Source: an uncultured Flavobacteriaceae bacterium (GTDB taxonomy: Bacteria > Bacteroidota > Bacteroidia > Flavobacteriales > Flavobacteriaceae). From it: DNA of 64,000 nucleotides. Location of the stretch: NCBI GenBank assembly GCA_947503005.1, contig CANNCA010000008.1, positions 124,001 through 188,000 on the forward strand, given 5' to 3'. Position 1 is the first letter of the stretch; each line of letters opens with the position of its first letter. Positions 29,171-37,141 of the stretch are shown piece after piece. The position numbers and the translations under genes were made by a program. Below the pieces are notes generated by a model. It made no database searches, was not told the origin of the DNA, and worked only from the letters and a program-made list of their open reading frames with translations.

Positions 29171-30310
29171 TTAAATAAGAATTTCTGCGGAAAAGTTTCG
29201 TATTACTTCTTCATCAACCTCAATGCCTAAACCAGGGGTATGTGGAACATCAATATATCCATTTTTCATTTCTATCGAAGGAGAAGTAAGCGATTCTCGT
29301 ATATCATTTTCCGTACGGTCATATTCAATATACATATCAGGCGGATGCAATCGACCCGGAATTGGTTCAAGATTCGCAATGAAGTGGAGGGCCGCATGAA
29401 AGGCTATCCCTGTTCCCCAAACATGTGGAACTATTTCGACTCCTCGAGTATTAGCCAAAGTAGAAATACGTTTAGCTTCGCTGAGTCCGCCTGCACCACA
29501 AATATCAACTTGTAGAATATCAACACAATCATTTTCTAAAAGGGTTTGAAATCCGTAGCGCAAATATTCACATTCTCCACCAGCGATTGGAATTGTCGTT
29601 TTTGTTCGCAATGCTGAATAGTGATGATAATATTCAGGAGAAACTGGTTCTTCAAACCAACCGATATTGTATTGCTCTACAGCTCGGGCTAATTCTGTGG
29701 CTTCGCGTAAGGAGTACGCATGATTGGAATCAATCATTAGATTTATATCATTGCCAATAGCTTCTCGTACGGCTTTTACCATTCCAATATCCTTCGAAAC
29801 GGAAAGACCTACTTTCATTTTAATAGCTTTAAAACCTTGTTTGACGTAGGTTTTTGCTTCTGCAACTAACTTTGACCTAAGGTCGTCACTCTCCGAAAAG
29901 TATAGCCCTGTTGCATATGGAACTACTCTTTTTCGATGTTGTCCTCCCATTAGTACGCTTACGGGTTGGTTCAGCGTTTTTCCTTTTATATCCCATAAAG
30001 CGACATCAATCGCACTTATTGAAGCTGCCAAAACTCCACGGCGCGCAAAGTCCAATGTTTTACGATACATTTTAAACCAAAGCGTCTCATTCTCCAATGG
30101 ATTCTCTCCAATTAAAAGTGGAGTTACCATATTGACTCCTGCCTTAATCATATCGGCGGGGCCATAACCTTCACCCCAACCAACAACACCTTCATCAGTT
30201 GTGATTTTCACGATAAAAATACGTCGCTCGCTGTAAGCCCATTGTGAAAAGAAAAAGGTTTCTTTCAGTTGGTTTGACAAGACAAAAGTCTCCACTTTCG
30301 TAATTTTCAT
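29171..30310 (-). CDS. Enolase-superfamily cycloisomerase, probable 3,6-anhydro-D-galactonate cycloisomerase (DauB type)
   Basis: A 379-residue mandelate racemase/muconate lactonizing family enzyme. The catalytic KxK is at AIKMKVG (K164, K166). Metal ligands are D194 (MIDSNH), E220 (WFEEP) and E246 (GGECEY), and the His of the Asp-His pair is at VPHVWG (H296). It would open the anhydro ring of the aldonate to a 2-keto-3-deoxy acid for the kinase and aldolase in the same operon. It heads this operon: 139 bases separate it from the AraC gene upstream. A galactonate or related dehydratase is the alternative. Confidence 0.8.
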   Translation of the reverse strand: MKITKVETFVLSNQLKETFFFSQWAYSERRIFIVKITTDEGVVGWGEGYGPADMIKAGVNMVTPLLIGENPLENETLWFKMYRKTLDFARRGVLAASISAIDVALWDIKGKTLNQPVSVLMGGQHRKRVVPYATGLYFSESDDLRSKLVAEAKTYVKQGFKAIKMKVGLSVSKDIGMVKAVREAIGNDINLMIDSNHAYSLREATELARAVEQYNIGWFEEPVSPEYYHHYSALRTKTTIPIAGGECEYLRYGFQTLLENDCVDILQVDICGAGGLSEAKRISTLANTRGVEIVPHVWGTGIAFHAALHFIANLEPIPGRLHPPDMYIEYDRTENDIRESLTSPSIEMKNGYIDVPHTPGLGIEVDEEVIRNFSAEILI

Positions 30311-30449
30311 TGCTAAATAATTAAAGGTTGGCGTCTAACAAGATAAAAATAAGAAAGGTAGCCCGAATGGATTGGATGGTAATTATCTAGGACTAACCTT
30401 ATTTTAACCCTATGTTTTGCAATGATATAGAATATAGGCCATTAGCTTG

Positions 30450-31355
30450 TCAATTAGAAACAGGAACCTCAGAAACTTTCTTTAGATTATGCTGCCTGAA
30501 GTTGCTATAACTATCACGATAGCTACTAGGAGAGCTCCCTTTGAAACTTTTGAATGTACGATTGAAGTTTGTCAATGATGAGAACCCAACATCATAGCAA
30601 ATCTGCTTGATTGGGGCCTCTCCATTAATCAACAACTGACAGGCCTTGCTAATTCGAACTTCGTTTAAGAATAATGAAAAGGTTTTGTTGGTTCGTGTCT
30701 TGAAAAACCTGCAAAACGCAGGAGGTGTCATCACCGCAATTTTCGAGATATCGTCCAAACCAATATTTTGCGAATAATTCGCTGAGATATAATTGATGAC
30801 CTTATGCAAACGATTTTCTCCGGCCACTTCTTTCGGGATCGCAAAATTAGGACCAGATAGCGTTTGGTAATCTTTACTTCTCACAAGCGTTCGAAGTATA
30901 CGGAGCAGCAATATCAATTTTTCGGAGGATTCCGCGGTAGTTAGCTTCAGGAGGTCATCATGAACTAATTTCCGCGTCTTTTTAGAAAATAGCAGCCCTT
31001 GATTCGCTTCTTTTAATAAGGCCTTAATATGCAAAAGTTCGGGCATGGAAAATAAATCTATATCACCGAACATTCTCGTGAATTTTATTACAATAAAGTC
31101 TGTCGCGACGCCTTGAAGAATATCGGCGTCATTTCGCCAAAGATGCGGTAACCATTGGCCTACCAGTACCAATTCCCCTTTTTGAAAATTGGAAATGTGG
31201 TCGCCGACAATTCGCATTCCTTGGCCTTTTAAAAAATAGATAAGTTCAAATTCTTTATGAAAATGCCAATCTCCGCCCACATGTGGGCGATAGACCCTTT
31301 TGGCATAAATTGAACTCAGAGCGTCCTGTTCTGGAGACTTAAATTGCAGTTTCAT
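30450..31355 (-). CDS. AraC-family transcriptional regulator with cupin-type sensor domain
   Basis: A 301-residue protein. The N-terminal half is a cupin-like ligand domain (HVGGDWHFHKEFELIYFLKGQG, shown by its His-rich metal-like pattern), and the C-terminal 100 residues hold two helix-turn-helix motifs (IGLDDISKIAVMTPPAFCRFF; ICYDVGFSSLTNFNRTFKSF in pieces). It lies between the P450/esterase genes and the cycloisomerase operon, both leftward, and probably controls one or both. It is a paralog of the AraC gene at 36295-37134, with the same layout. Confidence 0.88.
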   Translation of the reverse strand: MKLQFKSPEQDALSSIYAKRVYRPHVGGDWHFHKEFELIYFLKGQGMRIVGDHISNFQKGELVLVGQWLPHLWRNDADILQGVATDFIVIKFTRMFGDIDLFSMPELLHIKALLKEANQGLLFSKKTRKLVHDDLLKLTTAESSEKLILLLRILRTLVRSKDYQTLSGPNFAIPKEVAGENRLHKVINYISANYSQNIGLDDISKIAVMTPPAFCRFFKTRTNKTFSLFLNEVRISKACQLLINGEAPIKQICYDVGFSSLTNFNRTFKSFKGSSPSSYRDSYSNFRQHNLKKVSEVPVSN

Positions 31356-31486
31356 CTGTTGATTTCTATTTTCTAATCGGTCAGATGTAATTTACCATCT
31401 AACATTATCGCCTAGAATATAAAATTGTAAGGCTCATTTCATGTGGCTTCAAGCTAGTGAAAAAAATGCAGTTCCCCAAAAGAGTA

Positions 31487-32287
31487 TTATTTGGAAGAGG
31501 AAAAGAAAAGCAAGGATTTTTTGACATGTTTTCCCCAATACGACCACTCATGAGCTCCAGAAAATTCATCATAAACATGGTTGACTTCCTTCTTTTCTAA
31601 AGCGGCGTGCAATTCACGGTTATAAGAAATCAAATCATCCTGGGTGCCACAATCGAAACGAAGTTTTGGAATCGCACCTCCATACTTCTCGAGTACACCT
31701 AAAACGGAATTTTCACGTTCATCTTCTTGCTCATAATTTTTTGTGGACTCTTCCACGAATAGGGGCATTTGAGCGATATCAGTAATCGAGGAATGCGCCG
31801 AAATTCCTTTGAACTTTTTTGCATACTTAATTCCTAAGCGAAGTGCTCCAAATCCTCCCATGGAAAGTCCGGAAATGAATAATTCAGATGTTGTACTTAC
31901 GGATGGAATATTTTGGATTACCGCATTAGGCACATCTTCTACAATCCATTTTTCAAAATCTTTTTGATTGTGTGCTAGATAGCCAGAGCCATCGCCCCAC
32001 AGTCCGTCGGAAGGCATAGCAATAACAATTGGAGGAATTTCCTTGTTTTGAATCATTTCCCAAGCTGTTCGATGGACCCCCGCTTTATGTGACCAGACCC
32101 AGGCACTTCCGTATACGCCGTGTAGCAAAATAACCAAGGGAAGGTTTTCAGCATTTTTAACAGGAGGAACAAAAACACAAATATCGCCTCGACCTTTTAA
32201 ATTCTTGGCCTTGACTGTTATGAATCGAAGGTTGTTGGTTTCAAATTGCGGGTCGGATATTTCGGTAGTTCTAAAGTGTTCTTCCAT
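31487..32287 (-). CDS. Cytoplasmic alpha/beta-hydrolase esterase, S-formylthiol hydrolase/esterase D-like
   Basis: A 266-residue protein without signal peptide. It shows LLHGVYGS (oxyanion region near 55-61), the nucleophile elbow GLSMGG (S142), an Asp near FDCGTQDD and a His near GAHEWSYW, in esterase D order. Its ATG overlaps the stop of the alcohol dehydrogenase by one base (TGATG). In that company a role in formaldehyde removal, hydrolysing an S-formyl thiol to formate, is plausible. Bacteroidota usually lack glutathione, so another thiol such as bacillithiol would be needed. The alternative is a carbohydrate deacetylase/esterase of the CE1 type acting on an imported substrate. Confidence 0.75.
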   Translation of the reverse strand: MEEHFRTTEISDPQFETNNLRFITVKAKNLKGRGDICVFVPPVKNAENLPLVILLHGVYGSAWVWSHKAGVHRTAWEMIQNKEIPPIVIAMPSDGLWGDGSGYLAHNQKDFEKWIVEDVPNAVIQNIPSVSTTSELFISGLSMGGFGALRLGIKYAKKFKGISAHSSITDIAQMPLFVEESTKNYEQEDERENSVLGVLEKYGGAIPKLRFDCGTQDDLISYNRELHAALEKKEVNHVYDEFSGAHEWSYWGKHVKKSLLFFSSSK

Positions 32288-33405
32288 CAGTCAAATACGA
32301 TTACGCCTTTGGCATTTTTTCCCGAGAGCATATCTTCAAAAGCTTGCTTCAATTGGTCTAAAGAATAGGTTCGGGTTATCATTTCTTCCAACTTTAATTC
32401 TCCAGATCGGTAGTGTTCCACAATTTTCGGGAAATCTTTCTCTGGATTACAGCCTCCGTATAGCGGATTGATATATACCTTATCCCATTCAAACAAGTTC
32501 ATATCGATGACGATTTCCTGCTCAATACCACTTACTTGAACTGCGGTGCCCGCATTACGAACCATTGCCAACGGTGCGGCCCCAAGTTCTGGAACGGCGG
32601 TACATTCAAATGCATAATCCGCTCCGCGATTATTGGTCATTTTTTTCACTTGCTCCGCCGCTTGCAATAAACCTTTATCATTTCTATCTGCTAAAATCGA
32701 ATGTGTCGCACCGAACGTTTTTGCCAATTCCAAACGATTTGAATTGATATCTATCGCGATGATTTTTCCAGCCTTACTAACTTTTGCTCCTTGAATAACA
32801 CTTAGGCCAACTCCACCGGTACCTAGAACTACCACAGAACTTCCTTCAGTAACCTTTGCTGAGTTAACAACAGAACCATAACCAGTCATCACTCCGCAAC
32901 TAATGATACTGGCAGCAGGAAAAGGCATCTCAGCATCTGGATTTTTTACTACGGCCGAAGCCTTGACCAAGGCATATTCTGAAAGTGTGCCCAGATTGAA
33001 CGAGCGCTCAATAGGCTTACCATTATACTTTGTTCCTTCCAAATGGGCATGACCATCTGTATATCCATTTGCACCTGCCACTACGGGAGAATTATTTTCA
33101 CAAATATGTTCGTTTCCCAAATTGCATTGAAAACAATTTCTGCAGGGAGTGGCCCAATTCAAGATAACGGCATCGCCAATTGCAATATTTTGGACCTCAG
33201 CACCAATCGCTTCCACGATACCTGAACCTTCGTGACCCATTACGATTGGTTTCCCCCAATTGAGGGAATCATGGTCGGTATGACAGAGTCCCGCAGCTTT
33301 TATTTTTACCAAAACCTCATCGGCTTTGGGTTCGGCCAAGGACACATTGTCGATAATGAAAGTACCATCACCTTTGGCAATGGCACTTTTTGATTGAACA
33401 CCCAT
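32287..33405 (-). CDS. Zinc-dependent alcohol dehydrogenase, class III-like, of the P450 demethylase module
   Basis: A 372-residue medium-chain dehydrogenase. Catalytic zinc ligands are C41 (GLCHTD), H58 and E59 (GHEGSG). All four structural zinc cysteines are present (C88, C91, C94, C102), and the Rossmann motif is GTGGVGLS. It resembles S-(hydroxymethyl)thiol/formaldehyde dehydrogenases. It follows the ferredoxin reductase with no gap and overlaps the esterase by one base. Such dehydrogenases are known to accompany the P450 6-O-methyl-galactose demethylases of marine Bacteroidota. Formaldehyde oxidation is the obvious idea, but I recall that tested relatives preferred other alcohols, so the substrate is uncertain. 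Confidence 0.85.
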   Translation of the reverse strand: MGVQSKSAIAKGDGTFIIDNVSLAEPKADEVLVKIKAAGLCHTDHDSLNWGKPIVMGHEGSGIVEAIGAEVQNIAIGDAVILNWATPCRNCFQCNLGNEHICENNSPVVAGANGYTDGHAHLEGTKYNGKPIERSFNLGTLSEYALVKASAVVKNPDAEMPFPAASIISCGVMTGYGSVVNSAKVTEGSSVVVLGTGGVGLSVIQGAKVSKAGKIIAIDINSNRLELAKTFGATHSILADRNDKGLLQAAEQVKKMTNNRGADYAFECTAVPELGAAPLAMVRNAGTAVQVSGIEQEIVIDMNLFEWDKVYINPLYGGCNPEKDFPKIVEHYRSGELKLEEMITRTYSLDQLKQAFEDMLSGKNAKGVIVFD

Positions 33406-34665
33406 TTAATCGTTGTTTGATTTGAATATTAGATTGTTCGGTTTAAACTCAACCGCGTTATCCGCAAGCTTTACTTTATCTATTGATTGATTTGTTTTAA
33501 TAAACTTCGTTCCAACGACGTAGGCCTTAGCATTGTTTATGGCGTCGACTGATAAAAGCTCATCTCCACTAAAATACCAAATTGAAAAACAAGGTTGGTC
33601 TTTTTTTTCCTTACGGATGACGATATTATCATAGCTCTCAGAAAGTCCTACAATCTGTAGTTTCACATCATATTGGTCTGACCAAAACCAAGGAATGGCA
33701 TCATAGATCACTTGTTTTCCACAGATGGTAGCTGCGGCCACCTTTGCTTGGTCCACGGCATTTTGAACGGATTCCAGCCGGACATATCTATCATAATGCG
33801 GATTGTGATGGAAGGTGCAATCTCCAATGGCATAGATATCTTTATCACTTGTGCGGGCTGTTGCATCAACTTTAATTCCGTTTTCAATTGTGAGTCCTGC
33901 TTGTTCGGCTAGTTCTGTATTTATATGAATACCCACACCTATTATAATGATATCCGCAGGATAAGTTGAACCATCTGAACAAACCACATTGTTCTTGGCG
34001 TTTTCCGTTGCTACCGAAGTCACATTTTTCCCAGTTAACACTTCCACGTCATTTTCGACATGGAGTTGATGGAAGAAATCGGACATTTCAGGTGCTGTCA
34101 CCCGAGCCAAAATCCGTTCTTCTCGTTCTAAAACTGTAACCTTCGAACCTAACTTATTTAAGGAAGCCGCAATCTCCAGACCTATGTAACCACCGCCTAT
34201 GACAACTACACTTTTATTAGGATTATCTCCTAAAGCGTTTCGGATTCCTTCTACATCTGCTACAGTTCTTAGTGGAAAAACATTTTTTACATTAGCTAAA
34301 CCCGGAATAGGAGGAACAATAGGACGCGCACCAGTAGCTAAAACCAATTTGTCGTAAGCTTGAACGGAACTATCTTCTAAAACAATCTCTTTTTCCTCGG
34401 CATTTACCAAAGCTACTTTTACGCCTAATTTCAGCAGGATGTTATCCCTTTCGTAGCTCTCTAAAGATTTCAAAGGTGTAGCCGACATACCTTCTTCATT
34501 GGTCAAGTAGGTTTTTGACAATGGAGGCCTATGATAAGGCAATTCAGGGTCGGCGTCATATAGGATGATTTGACCTTCCCATCCTTCCTTCCGTAAAGCG
34601 AAAGCGAGATTTACGCCTGCATGACTTGCACCAATAACTACACATTTTTGTTGGCTGTCTGACAT
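33406..34665 (-). CDS. NAD(P)H-dependent ferredoxin reductase (putidaredoxin-reductase type)
   Basis: A 419-residue FAD protein. The FAD-binding start is VIGASHAGVNLA, the NAD-binding motif VVIGGGYIGLEIA is near residues 145-158, and the C-terminal FAD contact is ATGARP/YAIGDC. It passes electrons from NAD(P)H to the [2Fe-2S] ferredoxin encoded 8 bases upstream, and so to the P450. The module order P450-ferredoxin-reductase is a complete class I P450 system. Confidence 0.92.
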   Translation of the reverse strand: MSDSQQKCVVIGASHAGVNLAFALRKEGWEGQIILYDADPELPYHRPPLSKTYLTNEEGMSATPLKSLESYERDNILLKLGVKVALVNAEEKEIVLEDSSVQAYDKLVLATGARPIVPPIPGLANVKNVFPLRTVADVEGIRNALGDNPNKSVVVIGGGYIGLEIAASLNKLGSKVTVLEREERILARVTAPEMSDFFHQLHVENDVEVLTGKNVTSVATENAKNNVVCSDGSTYPADIIIIGVGIHINTELAEQAGLTIENGIKVDATARTSDKDIYAIGDCTFHHNPHYDRYVRLESVQNAVDQAKVAAATICGKQVIYDAIPWFWSDQYDVKLQIVGLSESYDNIVIRKEKKDQPCFSIWYFSGDELLSVDAINNAKAYVVGTKFIKTNQSIDKVKLADNAVEFKPNNLIFKSNND

Positions 34666-34673
34666 CCTAAAAT

Positions 34674-34982
34674 TTATTTGGCGACTGTCAATTCCACGCC
34701 GTCAATAGCATCGCTAATTTCAATTTGACAGCATAAACGACTGTATTCATCTGCATTATCGTCGAGCTCCAGCATATCGGTTTCGATTTCGCTCGCGGGT
34801 CCTGTTTTTGTCATGTCTTCAGGTTTTACATGTACGTGACATGTAGCGCAAGAACAAACACCACCACAATCGCCATCGATTCCTTTTACATTATGTTCTA
34901 CTGCCAGTTCCATTACGGAACCTGAAGTCCCCTCAACTACAATAGTTTCATCATCACTTGTAATAAATGTAATTTTTGCCAT
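34674..34982 (-). CDS. [2Fe-2S] ferredoxin, putidaredoxin/adrenodoxin type
   Basis: A 102-residue protein with cluster ligands C39, C45, C48 (CGGVCSCATC) and the last Cys in SRLCC (C84 or C85), matching the C-x5-C-x2-C-x36-C pattern. It is the electron carrier between the reductase and the P450. It begins 4 bases after the P450 stop. Confidence 0.93.
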   Translation of the reverse strand: MAKITFITSDDETIVVEGTSGSVMELAVEHNVKGIDGDCGGVCSCATCHVHVKPEDMTKTGPASEIETDMLELDDNADEYSRLCCQIEISDAIDGVELTVAK

Positions 34983-34986
34983 GCTT

Positions 34987-36150
34987 CTAATTTGTTAATC
35001 GGTTGAATTTTACGTTAATATAATCGTAACCTACTTTACGTTTGAATTCATCAAGGTCCTCGATATTCTCTTTATAATCAAAGACTTCAATACTTTTAAT
35101 TTTGTCAGCCAATGTTTGTAATAATACTTTCATGATTTGTCTCGCATGAGTAGCCCCCAGACAATTGTGATGACTAAAACCAAACCCCACATGTGGATTG
35201 ATTTTACGGTCGAGGACTATTTCATTGGGATTTTCGAATACTGCATCATCTCTGTTAGCAGAAGCCCAACAAAGCGATACGCGAGTATCCGCTTTTACGG
35301 CATGTTCACAAACATGGGTGTCTTCGGTAACAACACGCCCCATTTGGGTCAATGGCGAAAAATAGCGAATCATTTCTTCCACAGCTTTCCCAATAATTTC
35401 AGGCTCTTTTCGAAAACGTTCCAAAGATTCTTGATGTTCTGATAAATAGGCAATAGCATTCGTAACCGCATTGATAATCGTATCCCGACCTCCGGCAAAG
35501 GTTAATACCATTACGCCTTTTACCTCCTCTCTGGTCAATTTTTTTCCTTCTACCTCCGATGCCAATAGCATTGAATACAAATCGGCTCCAGGATTTTCAA
35601 TCGCTTTATCGATTTCCTTATCAATGTAGTCATAAAGAATATTTGCCTTGTCTGCGTCTAATGCGGTATCCTCACTCCGGAATACGTGGGTACCCCAAGA
35701 AATCCAAGTTTCTGCTTCTTCGTATGGAATGTTCAAAAGCAAAGTCAATGCCCGAGATTGTAGAACAAGGGCAAATTCACCGATTACTTCAACCTTGTCT
35801 TTTTTTAGTGTTTCTTCGACCAATTCAGAAATTTGGTCAGTCAGCTTTTCGGTGTAGTCCACTTGTAAGGGTCTTTTGAACCAAGGTTCGACAATGGCGC
35901 GATAAAGTCCATGAATTGGAGGGTCTAATTCAAATGGAATCTGCCGGGTTTTACGAATATTGACTTCGGAGGGTACTACAATACGACCCGGTATCGCCCC
36001 AGACTGAAATGTTTTATAATTGTGCGCTGTTTTGCGGACATCTTTGTGTCGCAAAATCATTTTTACAGGGTCGTTTTGGTCTTTCATTTCGCCAATCCCT
36101 TTTTCTAAACGTGCTTTTTCAAATGGGTCTGGCAGTTCACTTTTTTGCAT
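34987..36150 (-). CDS. Cytochrome P450, probable 6-O-methyl-D-galactose demethylase (CYP236-like)
   Basis: A 387-residue soluble P450. The I-helix oxygen-activation motif is AGGRDT (219-224), the K-helix ExxR is EMIR (E259, R262) and the heme-thiolate loop is FGFSHHNCLG (C330); the usual second Gly of that loop is Ser here. With its ferredoxin and reductase it forms the three-gene system shown in marine Bacteroidota to oxidatively demethylate 6-O-methyl-D-galactose from porphyran, giving galactose and formaldehyde. It heads the leftward module and is divergent from an AraC gene (144 bases apart). Activity is inferred from the P450 system plus galactan PUL context. Confidence 0.85.
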   Translation of the reverse strand: MQKSELPDPFEKARLEKGIGEMKDQNDPVKMILRHKDVRKTAHNYKTFQSGAIPGRIVVPSEVNIRKTRQIPFELDPPIHGLYRAIVEPWFKRPLQVDYTEKLTDQISELVEETLKKDKVEVIGEFALVLQSRALTLLLNIPYEEAETWISWGTHVFRSEDTALDADKANILYDYIDKEIDKAIENPGADLYSMLLASEVEGKKLTREEVKGVMVLTFAGGRDTIINAVTNAIAYLSEHQESLERFRKEPEIIGKAVEEMIRYFSPLTQMGRVVTEDTHVCEHAVKADTRVSLCWASANRDDAVFENPNEIVLDRKINPHVGFGFSHHNCLGATHARQIMKVLLQTLADKIKSIEVFDYKENIEDLDEFKRKVGYDYINVKFNRLTN

Positions 36151-36294
36151 TGTAAGATAGTTTATTGGTGGTCTGAATTTCTCTCTAGCAAAAATTACAA
36201 AAATTCACCCTTAAGAAGTATTCTATATCATCAAATAAGTAAACTATTGTGTTGTAAATTTGGATAAATTTAAAAATTAGGTATAAAATAGCAT
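36151..36294. promoter_or_regulatory. Divergent promoter region between P450 and AraC gene
   Basis: AT-rich 144 bases. On the plus strand TAAATTTG at 36257-36264 matches the Bacteroidota -7 element TAnnTTTG and lies about 30 bases before the AraC start. I see no equally clear -7 box for the P450 direction and no copy of the GTCTAG direct repeat. Confidence 0.5.
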
Positions 36295-37134
36295 ATGAAT
36301 CCGATATTAGAAGCTATTCCATTAGGAAAAGAAAAATCCATTCTTGGATTTCGATATGAGGCATCGAATTTTGAAACACCATGGCATTTTCATCCACAGC
36401 ATGAATTGACGTATATCGAAGAAAGCGTTGGCACTAAATTCATTGGTGACTTTGTTGGTCCTTATGAGCCGGGTGAATTGGTTTTGGTTCGGTCTAACCT
36501 TCCGCATTGCTGGAAAAATGTCAATACAAGTGAGAATCGATCAAAGTCCATTGTAGTACAATGGAACAAGGGAATTTTCCCAGAAGTACCGGAACTAGAA
36601 GTTGTTTTTGACCTACTACGAAAGGCTTCAAAGGGAATTTTGTTTGATAAAATGGATTCAGTAAGACTTTTGCCATTAATTCAAAACCTGCCGAATCTTG
36701 ATGGCTCTGAATTGTATATTCAACTATTGCAGCTTTTAACTCAACTTTCAGCCTGTTCTTACAATACTATTTCAGCGTCAAGTTTCATGATTGACCTTCC
36801 TACCGAGTATGGAAGTCGCATGTCAAAAACACATGATTTTGTCTCCAATAATTTCCAAAGAAAAATCTATCTTAAAGAATTAGCCGATTTGGTCAATATG
36901 TCTGAACAATCATTCTCTCGTTTCTTTAGCAAAATGATGGGACGGTCTTTTTTTACTTTTTTAAACGAATATCGTATCAATATGTCAGTACGAATGTTAT
37001 TGGATACCGATTACTCCGTTTCACAAATTGGTTATACATGCGGATACGAGTCGTTGCCCTTTTTTCACAAACAGTTTAATAAGTATAAGGGATGTACGCC
37101 TTTGGTGTACCAAAAAAAATATAGGACTCGCTGA
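36295..37134 (+). CDS. AraC-family transcriptional regulator with cupin-type sensor domain
   Basis: A 279-residue protein and the only plus-strand gene of the PUL. A cupin-like N-terminal domain (FETPWHFHPQHELTYIEE) is followed by two C-terminal helix-turn-helix motifs (LADLVNMSEQSFSRFFSKM; IGYTCGYESLPFFHKQF). It is divergent from the P450 operon and convergent with the sulfatase gene at 37142, 7 bases between stops. It is probably the switch for the demethylation module. It shares layout and partial sequence (GELVLV, PHLWRN-like PHCWKN) with the AraC at 30450-31355, suggesting an old duplication. Confidence 0.88.
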   Translation: MNPILEAIPLGKEKSILGFRYEASNFETPWHFHPQHELTYIEESVGTKFIGDFVGPYEPGELVLVRSNLPHCWKNVNTSENRSKSIVVQWNKGIFPEVPELEVVFDLLRKASKGILFDKMDSVRLLPLIQNLPNLDGSELYIQLLQLLTQLSACSYNTISASSFMIDLPTEYGSRMSKTHDFVSNNFQRKIYLKELADLVNMSEQSFSRFFSKMMGRSFFTFLNEYRINMSVRMLLDTDYSVSQIGYTCGYESLPFFHKQFNKYKGCTPLVYQKKYRTR

Positions 37135-37141
37135 GCTCTTT

